DNA of 64,000 nucleotides from an uncultured bacterium. Lineage in GTDB: Bacteria > Cyanobacteriota > Vampirovibrionia > Gastranaerophilales > Gastranaerophilaceae. Below, one piece after another: positions 44,645 to 51,744 of the stretch. The stretch is taken from the NCBI GenBank assembly GCA_949297715.1, contig CASFTJ010000002.1, positions 39,112 through 103,111 on the forward strand, written 5' to 3'. Each line of letters opens with the position of its first letter. Within the stretch, counting starts at the first letter, position 1. A program made the position numbers and the translations under genes. Under the pieces are notes generated by a model. The model was not told where the DNA came from, searched no databases, and saw only the letters and a program-made list of their open reading frames with translations.

Positions 44645-45571
44645 TTAAACATTTCCTGTCGAGCTGTTGCGGTCATCTTCAAGCTGTTTGATATCAATTT
44701 CGCCCTCTGAATCATCTGAATAAGTGTTTATTACAGGAATATCAATTTCGATATTGACATCTGCATCAACCATTTCGATATCAGTCTTCGGAAATTCTTT
44801 TACTTTTCCGTCTTCCATTTTAACAGCGACTTTTCCGCTCAAGAACTGTAAATAGTAAACTTTACCGAGTCCTTCAGGTGTCATAACCGATGAGCCCACA
44901 GGAGGCATACCTTTTGCTGCATCAATGTAGTTTGAATATTCATAAGTTAAGCAGCAAAGAAGTCTTCCGCAGGTTCCGGAAATTTTTCCCGGTGCTATCG
45001 GCATCCCCTGATCTTTGGCAAGTTTTACGTTTATCGTTGCAAATTTTCTCAAAAAACTTGAACAGCAAAACGGGCGTCCGCAAATCCCCATTCCTTCAAG
45101 AATTGAGGTTTCGTCACGAACTCCGATGTGGCGCAGATCAATTCTTACCCTTGTGAAGGTTTGGGTTAAATCCTTTAATAATGCCCTAAAATCTACCCTT
45201 TCAGGAGCGGTATAATAAAAAGTAATTTTTCTTCTGTCAAAGGTTATTCTGCATTGTACAAGATTCATCACCAGTTTGTGCTGTTGGACTAGCGCTTGGC
45301 ATTTAAAAAATGAGGTTACTTCTTCTTTCTTTATGTCCTCTAAAGTTTGTAAATCTCTTTGGGTTAAAACTCTTATTACATTTAAAGGTTCAGGTTTGTT
45401 TTTGTCTTTTTCCCAAAGTTCTGAAATTTTTGAGTTTACTCTGATAGCTTTTAGTGCTTCTTCTCCTTTGTCGGTTCTCACAAGCACCATTTGTCCGTCT
45501 TCAAGCGTAATGTTGTCAGGTACATCCAACGGGTAAAATGTGTTTTTTATATAATTTACGGCAAATTTCAT
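44645..45571 (-). CDS. PSP1/RicT-like (YaaT family) protein
   Basis: The PSP1 C-terminal domain protein of Firmicutes (RicT/YaaT) carries Fe-S ligands and influences mRNA maturation and phosphorelay. The 308 residues show the hallmark cysteine block: GICGRPFCCSSFL, then KISGTCGRLLCCLTYE. The C-terminal 60 residues are acidic. It lies two bases after gpsA and is clearly in that operon. The partners RicA and RicF are not visible. Function in a Gram-negative cyanobacterial relative is not established. Confidence 0.88.
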   Translation of the reverse strand: MKFAVNYIKNTFYPLDVPDNITLEDGQMVLVRTDKGEEALKAIRVNSKISELWEKDKNKPEPLNVIRVLTQRDLQTLEDIKKEEVTSFFKCQALVQQHKLVMNLVQCRITFDRRKITFYYTAPERVDFRALLKDLTQTFTRVRIDLRHIGVRDETSILEGMGICGRPFCCSSFLRKFATINVKLAKDQGMPIAPGKISGTCGRLLCCLTYEYSNYIDAAKGMPPVGSSVMTPEGLGKVYYLQFLSGKVAVKMEDGKVKEFPKTDIEMVDADVNIEIDIPVINTYSDDSEGEIDIKQLEDDRNSSTGNV

Positions 45572-45573
45572 CT

Positions 45574-46575
45574 CTAAACGTATCTTTCTTCTTCTTTTAG
45601 TTTTCTGTTCATTAATTTTTCAAGCAAAGCTCTCGGTGTGATATCAGTATATACAGCCTCATAAATTGCCTCTGATACCGGAACTTCTATTCCGAGCTTT
45701 TTAGCTAATTCGCAAATGGCTTTTGAGGTTTTTACACCTTCGGCAACAGAGCCAAGTTCCGATAAAATGTCATCAATCTTTTTGCCTTTTGCAAGCATTG
45801 AGCCTACTGTATAATTCCTTGACATCGGGCTTGAGCAGGTCGCAATCAAATCTCCCATTCCGGATAATCCGTATAAGGTTGAAGGGTTTGCGCCAAGCTG
45901 AATGCTTACTCTTACAATTTCTGCCATACCGCGGGTTAAAAGCGAACCTGTACAGTTGTCACCTAAGCCCATTGTTTTGGCAAAGCCTGAGGCGATTGCG
46001 ATTACGTTCTTTAAGCTTCCGCCAAGTTCAACTCCTATTACATCTGTGTTTGTGTATAACCTAAATTTGTTCGGGACGGAACAGGCTTTTTGGACAAATT
46101 CCGCTGTCTTTATATCTTCGCAAGCAACCGATGCTGCTGTCGGAAGCCCTAATAAAACCTCTTTTGCAAGCGTCGGCCCTGAAAGTATTGCAAGTTTTTG
46201 TTCAGGCAATACAGACTTTATGACCTCTGACATCCGCATTAGTGACGGAAGTTCAATCCCTTTTGAGGCATTTACTAAAATCTGTTCAGGTTTTATTCCT
46301 GCTTTTTTCAGGTTTTCGCATACATCCCGTGTGCCGGAGGTTGCAACTACGTTTAAAATTATATCAGCATCTTTGATTGCTTCTTTAAGATCTGAGGTTA
46401 TTTCAACTTTGTCTTTTAATTGGACTTCTAGAGGTTTTGAGGTGTGTTTGTTTTTTATTAAATCTTCGGATAAGTCTTTTTCTCGTCCCCAAATCGTCAC
46501 GTATTCAAAGTTGTCTGTTAAAAGCCACGCTAAAGTCAGCCCCCAACATCCTGCTCCAATTACTGTCAATTTCAT
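45574..46575 (-). CDS. gpsA: Glycerol-3-phosphate dehydrogenase (NAD(P)+)
   Basis: GpsA makes sn-glycerol-3-phosphate, the phospholipid backbone, from dihydroxyacetone phosphate. The 333 residues start with the Rossmann motif VIGAGCWGLTLAWLL and contain SKGIE, SGPTLAKEV, and the catalytic region GGSLKNVIAIASG, plus SRNYTVG. The start at 46575 is an ATG overlapping nothing. It is upstream of the PSP1 gene by two bases and downstream of murQ by 23 bases. Confidence 0.95.
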   Translation of the reverse strand: MKLTVIGAGCWGLTLAWLLTDNFEYVTIWGREKDLSEDLIKNKHTSKPLEVQLKDKVEITSDLKEAIKDADIILNVVATSGTRDVCENLKKAGIKPEQILVNASKGIELPSLMRMSEVIKSVLPEQKLAILSGPTLAKEVLLGLPTAASVACEDIKTAEFVQKACSVPNKFRLYTNTDVIGVELGGSLKNVIAIASGFAKTMGLGDNCTGSLLTRGMAEIVRVSIQLGANPSTLYGLSGMGDLIATCSSPMSRNYTVGSMLAKGKKIDDILSELGSVAEGVKTSKAICELAKKLGIEVPVSEAIYEAVYTDITPRALLEKLMNRKLKEEERYV

Positions 46576-46598
46576 ATTTTATTTACCCTCATTCTTAA

Positions 46599-47492
46599 TT
46601 ATACTGCTGTGCTTGCGTTTAGAAGTTTCCTTAAAACTCCGCGGTGTTTCTTTAGTTCCGCTCTGGCTTCTTCTATATCCATGTTTAATTCTAAATTTAC
46701 AATTGCGGTTTTTATCTCCCAATTGCATTTTAGAAGTGCCGCCAGTGCTTCGCTATGCGAAACTTCCGCAATTTGTGCAACTATTCGGATGGCTCTGTCT
46801 TTAAGTTTTTCATTTACTGCCTGAAGGTCAATCATGAAATTCTCATAAGTCTTGCCTATCTTTATCATAGCACCGGTCGATAGCATATTCAATATCATCT
46901 TTTGCGCAGTACCTGCTTTTAAGCGGCTTGAGCCTGCGATTACTTCAGGGCCGACTTCCGCACAAATTACAAGTCCTGCTTCTTCTGCTATTCTGCCTTT
47001 ATGATTGCAGGTGATTCCGATTGTTTTACAGCCGACTTCTTCTGCTCGTTTTAAAACTCCAAGCAGATATTTAGGGTTTCCGCTTGCTGAAATTACAACC
47101 GCTACATCATCTGAAGTTAAAATCATTGCATCTTTATAACCTAAATCAGGATTGTCTTCGGCACCTTCTATTGAATGTCTTATCGCTTCATCTCCGCCTG
47201 CTATAAATCCTGTTACCATATCTTTGGGAACACTAAATGTCGGTGGACACTCAGATGCATCCAGAATCCCTAAACGGCCTGAAGTTCCGGCTCCAAAGTA
47301 ATATAATTTCCCGCCTTTTAAAAATTGCTTTGCGATTAAATCAATACCTTCTGCTATGTGCTCTGCTTCGTCTTCTACCGCTAGTGCTACAAGCTTGTCT
47401 TCATTGTTCATCTTTTTTACAATTTCAATCGTCGGAAGGATATCTATATCCTTTGTGTTTTCGTTCCTGAATTCCGTAATAATGTCGCTCAT
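46599..47492 (-). CDS. murQ: N-acetylmuramic acid 6-phosphate etherase
   Basis: MurQ removes the lactyl ether from MurNAc-6-phosphate to give GlcNAc-6-phosphate, recycling or scavenging peptidoglycan sugar. The 297 residues have the SIS-domain motif GAGTSGRLGILDASECPP, with the catalytic Glu in the 'SECPP' part, and ISASGNPKYLLGVL. The C-terminal UBA-like helices include AALLKCNWEIKTAIVNLEL. No MurNAc transporter, kinase (amgK/anmK) or nagZ is adjacent, so the source of the substrate is not shown. It lies between gpsA and an unknown gene in a same-strand run. Confidence 0.94.
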   Translation of the reverse strand: MSDIITEFRNENTKDIDILPTIEIVKKMNNEDKLVALAVEDEAEHIAEGIDLIAKQFLKGGKLYYFGAGTSGRLGILDASECPPTFSVPKDMVTGFIAGGDEAIRHSIEGAEDNPDLGYKDAMILTSDDVAVVISASGNPKYLLGVLKRAEEVGCKTIGITCNHKGRIAEEAGLVICAEVGPEVIAGSSRLKAGTAQKMILNMLSTGAMIKIGKTYENFMIDLQAVNEKLKDRAIRIVAQIAEVSHSEALAALLKCNWEIKTAIVNLELNMDIEEARAELKKHRGVLRKLLNASTAV

Positions 47493-47531
47493 TTTAAAAC
47501 CCTTTCTTTATAAACACTAAAACTAATTTCT

Positions 47532-47936
47532 TTATACTAAATATGCTTTTGCTGCGGTCTTTTGAGTATGGCTCATTTTAGGCAGAACCCTTTCAAAAGA
47601 CAGCCTCGATTTATCTATTAAAAATTCACGAAGTTTACCTGTTTTAGGATAAAGTGTGTTAAATGCTTCTTCAAATTTTTCATAAACAGGTTTTACGTTC
47701 GGATGTTTCTTTAAAATGTTGTAATTGTTGAACCATTGTGCGCAGGCTCGTGCAGGAAGTGAATATGTTTTTTCATTTTCTGCACCTGCAACTGCTTTAG
47801 CTACTGAAGGGTTTTTAGCTCCTTCTATATAAAAAGAAATCATATTTTGCGCCGCTGAACTTTTCTTCCCTAATGGCGCAGAATCATAGCAGGCTTTTTG
47901 AAATAAACTTCTTACTGTATCTATTTTCATACTCAT
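47532..47936 (-). CDS. Small protein of unknown function in the ribH-murQ run
   Basis: The 134 residues are mostly helical and basic, with two Cys and no signal peptide, membrane segment or recognised motif. Phrases include SLFQKACYDSAPLGKKS and ARACAQWFNNYNILKKHP. AGAGG lies eight bases before the ATG at 47936. It starts 11 bases after ribH and ends 39 bases before murQ, so it is part of a minus-strand operon. No function can be assigned. Confidence 0.65.
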   Translation of the reverse strand: MSMKIDTVRSLFQKACYDSAPLGKKSSAAQNMISFYIEGAKNPSVAKAVAGAENEKTYSLPARACAQWFNNYNILKKHPNVKPVYEKFEEAFNTLYPKTGKLREFLIDKSRLSFERVLPKMSHTQKTAAKAYLV

Positions 47937-47947
47937 TTTATAAACCT

Positions 47948-48406
47948 CTATAATTTCATCAAATTAGCCATTTCTATAGCTGATTTTGCGGCGTCAGAAC
48001 CTTTGTTGCCTGCTTTTGTGCCGGCTCTTTCTATTGCCTGCTCTATATTATCAGTTGTTAGAACTCCAAAAATTACAGGTATTCCTGTTTGTAAACTTAC
48101 TTGTGCGACTCCTTTTGATACTTCTGCGCTTACATAATCAAAATGCGGGGTTGAACCTTTAATTACTGCTCCCAGTGTTATTATTGCATTGTATTTCCCG
48201 CTTTTGGCAAATTTTTGCGCTGCTATCGGAATCTCAAATGCGCCCGGAACTTTTACGATATCTATATTATCTTCTGATACTCCGTGGCGTTTAAGTTCAT
48301 CTATTGCGCCTGAAAGAAGTTTTGAACCGATAAAATCGTTAAATCTCGATATTATTATACAAAAATTTTCATTTCCTGCTACTAACTGACCTTCGTATGT
48401 TTTCAT
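47948..48406 (-). CDS. ribH: 6,7-dimethyl-8-ribityllumazine synthase
   Basis: RibH makes the lumazine precursor in the penultimate step of riboflavin synthesis. The 152 residues have the substrate motifs [29 protein letters not shown] sequence ([16 protein letters not shown]), and [17 protein letters not shown]. Other rib genes are not in the window, so this copy is separate from a rib operon. Its leader contains a structured hairpin at 48422-48466 that abuts the ribosome-binding site. No FMN-riboswitch consensus was seen. Confidence 0.95.
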   Translation of the reverse strand: MKTYEGQLVAGNENFCIIISRFNDFIGSKLLSGAIDELKRHGVSEDNIDIVKVPGAFEIPIAAQKFAKSGKYNAIITLGAVIKGSTPHFDYVSAEVSKGVAQVSLQTGIPVIFGVLTTDNIEQAIERAGTKAGNKGSDAAKSAIEMANLMKL

Positions 48407-48421
48407 AATCTTTCTCCATAA

Positions 48422-48466
48422 GCTTTGAGGATTTTATAATATCCCTTTTTTATGTTTTCTCAAAGC
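48422..48466 (-). promoter_or_regulatory. Structured leader upstream of ribH
   Basis: On the minus strand GCTTTGAG and CTCAAAGC form a perfect eight-base-pair outer stem enclosing a smaller GGAT/ATCC stem; the ribH site GGAG follows five bases after the outer stem. It does not match the FMN riboswitch core that I know. Confidence 0.45.
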
Positions 48467-48506
48467 CCTAACCTTTGTCTATGCAACTATTTTAACTCAT
48501 TTATGC

Positions 48507-49214
48507 TTATTTTACAACAAACGGCAGAAAAATCTTATAAAAAATATATAATGATGCCAGTATTAGTAAAATCCCGCTTAGTTTTAGAAGCATATCCGAA
48601 AATTTATAAAACCCTTTCCAGTTTTTGAGTTTTGAAGTCAGTACTCCTGCAAAAATTAGGATAATCCCTTGCCCGAGTGCAAATAAAAACAGCATTATGA
48701 CAGATTGTGCAAGGCTTGCGGAAAGTGATGCAAATGCCATTATCGCAGCTAAGATTGGTGTAGAACATGGGGTTCCGGCAAGCGCAAATACCGCTCCCAG
48801 AATTATCGGATATAAAAATACATTTTTTCCGTCACTTTGAGGCATTTCTTTTATTACGACAGGCATGTCAAAATCCAAAATCCCCACAAGTTTTAAACCC
48901 ATTACAAGAACTATTGATGCTAAGATCAGTCCAAAGTATCCGCCGGCAAATGATACAAAAACTTTACCGGTTAAAGCGCATATTATTCCGATTATTGAAA
49001 ATACAATCGCTGTTCCCAGTACAAAAAACAGCATTTGTAAAAATGTTTTTGCACTTGATCTCTCTTTTGAATACCCGCCGATATAACCGACTATTAAGGG
49101 TATCATTGCTAACGAACAAGGCGATATCGACGCTACTACTCCGCCTAAAAAGGATAACCAAAATAGTAACGCTATATTACCGTTGTTCGTAAACAATTCT
49201 ATATAATTTTCCAT
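48507..49214 (-). CDS. CcdA/DsbD-like membrane electron-transfer protein
   Basis: CcdA proteins carry electrons from cytoplasmic thioredoxin across the inner membrane to periplasmic thioredoxin-like proteins. The 235 residues have six hydrophobic helices, with the conserved Cys pair in SISPCSLAMIPLIVGYIGG (helix 1) and AGTPCSTPILAAIM (helix 4). The ATG overlaps the stop of the thioredoxin-like gene (TAATG), so the two act together as a transmembrane reducing system. No cytochrome c maturation genes are adjacent, so the partner may instead be disulfide proteins in the envelope. Confidence 0.9.
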   Translation of the reverse strand: MENYIELFTNNGNIALLFWLSFLGGVVASISPCSLAMIPLIVGYIGGYSKERSSAKTFLQMLFFVLGTAIVFSIIGIICALTGKVFVSFAGGYFGLILASIVLVMGLKLVGILDFDMPVVIKEMPQSDGKNVFLYPIILGAVFALAGTPCSTPILAAIMAFASLSASLAQSVIMLFLFALGQGIILIFAGVLTSKLKNWKGFYKFSDMLLKLSGILLILASLYIFYKIFLPFVVK

Positions 49215-49630
49215 TATTCAAGTCCTTCTAAATATCCTTCCAAAACTTCTTTATCAATTGCTCCTTCTACTCTTCTTACTTCTTTGTTGTTGGAGTCAAG
49301 AAATATCATAGTTGGAACAAGCGTTATGTTATATTTTTTTATCTGCTCGTTTGTAAATGCTGTTCCGTCTTGGACTGAGATTTCTGTCAGAACTATGTCG
49401 TTTGAGTATTTTGGAAAAACTTCCTTGAATAATTTGTTCATTGTCTGACAGTCAAGACACATTGTGGAGGTAAATTTCAATACTTGCGGTTTGCCCGTTA
49501 CAATTACCTCTTCTGTTGGGGGTATTTCCATATTGGTCTTTGCTGTTGTCGGGTTTGAATTGCTTAAAATCCAAAATGCCAGAAGTGGTACTATAAACAC
49601 TAATGCTATAATTACAATGTTTTTTTTCAT
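49214..49630 (-). CDS. Membrane-anchored thioredoxin-like protein (CLDC active site)
   Basis: The 138 residues begin with a membrane anchor (VIIALVFIVPLLAFWIL) and carry a thioredoxin fold with active site CLDC in TSTMCLDCQTMNKLF and the cis-Pro loop ITLVPTMIFLD. CxDC motifs are seen in several periplasmic thiol reductases. The stop overlaps the ATG of the ccdA-like gene by one base, so this is the likely periplasmic electron acceptor of CcdA. Substrates could include the cysteine-rich secreted pilin-like proteins, but that is inference. Confidence 0.9.
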   Translation of the reverse strand: MKKNIVIIALVFIVPLLAFWILSNSNPTTAKTNMEIPPTEEVIVTGKPQVLKFTSTMCLDCQTMNKLFKEVFPKYSNDIVLTEISVQDGTAFTNEQIKKYNITLVPTMIFLDSNNKEVRRVEGAIDKEVLEGYLEGLE

Positions 49631-49705
49631 GAAAATCTCTCCTTTTCGACTTACATAATATCATAAACCAAAAAGGATTTTCTCAAAACTCCGATAGGGT
49701 ATTTT

Positions 49706-50149
49706 TTATTTGTCCGACTGGGGCATTTGTTTTAGTTTGTCAATGTTTCTTGCCATCATTAGCATGTTGGCTCCAAAATATCCTAAAACTCCGCCCGCAG
49801 GAATCGTGAATAAGCCTCTTACCCATTTCTTAGGGCTTAAAAACGATAAGGCTCCCAAAATACCAATTCCTAACAAGGTTCCGCCTAAAATTTTCTGCGT
49901 CTTTTGCATTTTGTTTATTTGTGCCATTATAGCTTCTGTTGTGTATGGCGGTTTGGCTTCATTATTTGCTGGTGTGATTACTTCACCTTGAGGGGCTTCT
50001 TTTTTATCAAATTTATCTTCTTTCGAGTTGGATATTGAAGCTTCAGGTGCATTTCCTGTCGGCTGTTCGGATTTTACATCCTTTACGTCATTGTTTTCGT
50101 TAGCTCTAAATGAATAAACATTACTATTTCTTACAGAATTTACGTACAT
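49706..50149 (-). CDS. Small membrane protein of unknown function
   Basis: The 147-residue product begins at an ATG with an ideal AGGAGGT site at 50149; a longer frame to 50179 would run across that site. The first half is polar and disordered-looking (EQPTGNAPEASISNSKEDK); the second half has two hydrophobic hairpin helices (KILGGTLLGIGILGALSFL and FTIPAGGVLGYFGANMLMM). It has no cysteines or signal peptide. I do not recognise the family. Confidence 0.65.
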   Translation of the reverse strand: MYVNSVRNSNVYSFRANENNDVKDVKSEQPTGNAPEASISNSKEDKFDKKEAPQGEVITPANNEAKPPYTTEAIMAQINKMQKTQKILGGTLLGIGILGALSFLSPKKWVRGLFTIPAGGVLGYFGANMLMMARNIDKLKQMPQSDK

Positions 50150-50223
50150 AGGCAGACCTCCTGTCTGTATTAAATACAAACAGAAAATTTTTTGCCCTTT
50201 TTTAATGGCGTGTTTACAAAAAT

Positions 50224-50388
50224 TTAAAAATCCTCCGGTACAAAAAATGTTGCCTTCTGAAGTAATTCCCTTGTGTGTTCATAACAACACGAATTTCGGG
50301 TTATTTGCTGGTATTCTCTTACAATGTTTAATACATCGTCCACTGACATCTGGATTATCCGACGTTTACCTTCTATTATTCTTGCCAT
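50224..50388 (-). CDS. 54-residue small protein
   Basis: A short frame on the minus strand encodes MARIIEGKRRIIQMSVDDVL and ends FFVPEDF. AAAGGA lies seven bases before the ATG, which gives it a better ribosome-binding site than many larger genes here. The product is charged, with two adjacent Cys near residue 34 and no membrane helix. It sits alone between the DUF3137 gene and the small membrane protein, on the same strand. The N-terminal basic part (GKRRII) could touch nucleic acid. Function is unknown. Confidence 0.55.
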   Translation of the reverse strand: MARIIEGKRRIIQMSVDDVLNIVREYQQITRNSCCYEHTRELLQKATFFVPEDF

Positions 50389-50488
50389 ATTTTAATCCTT
50401 TCAAATCTTTATACGGCAGAAGTTTGCAAAACCTTTTGCAGAATCGTTCTTACAGTTTAGAAATTCTTGTTCAAATTTGAAACTGTTT

Positions 50489-51610
50489 TTACAACCCGAT
50501 TTTTTCATCAAGCTTGAAGTAATCTACAAGTGCAAAAATTGATATTAATTCGTTCATAAATCTTTTCAGTTGTTTGGGGTTGTTGAGTGGTGTAAATAAA
50601 TTCCCGACTTCAAAAAGGTTTTTGTTTGTTGATATTGCAAACATCAGACTGTTTCCGTAAAATGAACATTTCGCCCCTCTTGAGCCGAAAGCTGTTCGAA
50701 TATTGTTGAATCTTTCCATAAATGCCGTTGTTATCAGGTATCTACCTTCTACTTCGTCTGATGAGTAGGCTCTGTATTTGCTGTTAAATTTCGGATCTTC
50801 AAGCTTTATTTCTTTTAAAATATTCTTATTTTTGCTGCATTTTTCATATAAAATTGCTGCTACCATCGCTATAAATGATATAAGACTGTAGGACATAATT
50901 TCATAATCTCTAAGGTAAAATCCGCTTATGACTAAAGCTAATGTAAATAAAAATGTTCCAGTGGTAAACCATCTGTTTTTTATGTTTGAATCCCATTTTG
51001 TTGCAATTATTGTTTTGCTTTTTATAGTTTTGTTTGCATCAAAATTTATAGTAACACCTTTGAATACATTACGGTATGAGCGGTTTTTACCTGAACCTGT
51101 TTCATACCACATGTGGACTTCGTTGATTGAAAATTTTACGCCTTTATAGCTGCCTGTAAAACTGTCGTCACTTGTTAAATGGTTGAAGCTTGAAAATAGA
51201 TCGCTTGCTATATATTTGCACTCATCTATCGGAAGATAGGTTGTTGTTTTGTTCTTGGAATTGTACCAGCTAATGTCCCCGAAGGCCTTTAATATCTTTG
51301 GCATGCAAGCCTTTTTTATTTTTTTTGAAAATTTGTCATTGAAAGGAAATGGAATTATAAAACATGATACAAATAGCAGTATATCTAAAATGATGAGAAC
51401 ACCATTTGTTGATGTTGATTGTATGCTTGCGTATGTAAAGTGTAAAACTAATAAAAAAAGACCAATAATTAAAATTTCTAAAAGAAATATTTTAAAAATA
51501 ATAAATTTTCTTTCTTTCTCATATTTTTCCATCATTGGTGCTATTTTTTCATAGTAGATTTTATGAAAATTCATCCTCATATCAGATGTGTTAATTTCTT
51601 TTTCTTGCAT
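50489..51610 (-). CDS. DUF3137-type membrane protein
   Basis: The 373 residues contain two pairs of membrane helices (near residues 40-95 and 200-255) with a conserved soluble part between them that includes SFTGSYKGVKFSINEVHMWY and RNVFKGVTINFDANKTI, matching the DUF3137 pattern. AAGGAG precedes the ATG. It stands downstream of the rpoC2 terminator and upstream of the 54-residue gene. No biochemical function is known for the family. Confidence 0.8.
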   Translation of the reverse strand: MQEKEINTSDMRMNFHKIYYEKIAPMMEKYEKERKFIIFKIFLLEILIIGLFLLVLHFTYASIQSTSTNGVLIILDILLFVSCFIIPFPFNDKFSKKIKKACMPKILKAFGDISWYNSKNKTTTYLPIDECKYIASDLFSSFNHLTSDDSFTGSYKGVKFSINEVHMWYETGSGKNRSYRNVFKGVTINFDANKTIKSKTIIATKWDSNIKNRWFTTGTFLFTLALVISGFYLRDYEIMSYSLISFIAMVAAILYEKCSKNKNILKEIKLEDPKFNSKYRAYSSDEVEGRYLITTAFMERFNNIRTAFGSRGAKCSFYGNSLMFAISTNKNLFEVGNLFTPLNNPKQLKRFMNELISIFALVDYFKLDEKIGL

Positions 51611-51679
51611 TTTTTTCTCCTTAATTAATTCAACAGTATAGCAGGTTTTGAAAATTTAAACATAATCCGAAAAATGTAT

Positions 51680-51713
51680 AAAAAGAGGAAACTTTTTAAA
51701 GTTTCCTCTTTTT
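51680..51713. terminator. Strong terminator after the RNA polymerase operon
   Basis: AAAAAGAGGAAACTTT (51680-51695) pairs with its exact complement (51698-51713), a 16-base symmetric stem with A/T tails on both strands. It follows rpoC2 by about 32 bases on the minus strand. Confidence 0.85.
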
Positions 51714-51744
51714 TTTTATTTTGAAGTTAATTATTTTTCATAAT

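Noticed and set aside
45902..46804. 300-codon plus-strand open frame opposite gpsA and murQ
   Set aside because: It is antisense to two secure enzymes, has no convincing ribosome-binding site, and its product is a low-complexity mirror of their codons.
48767..49192. 141-codon plus-strand frame opposite the ccdA-like gene
   Set aside because: The minus-strand protein has clear family motifs and overlapping start/stop coupling; the plus frame has none.
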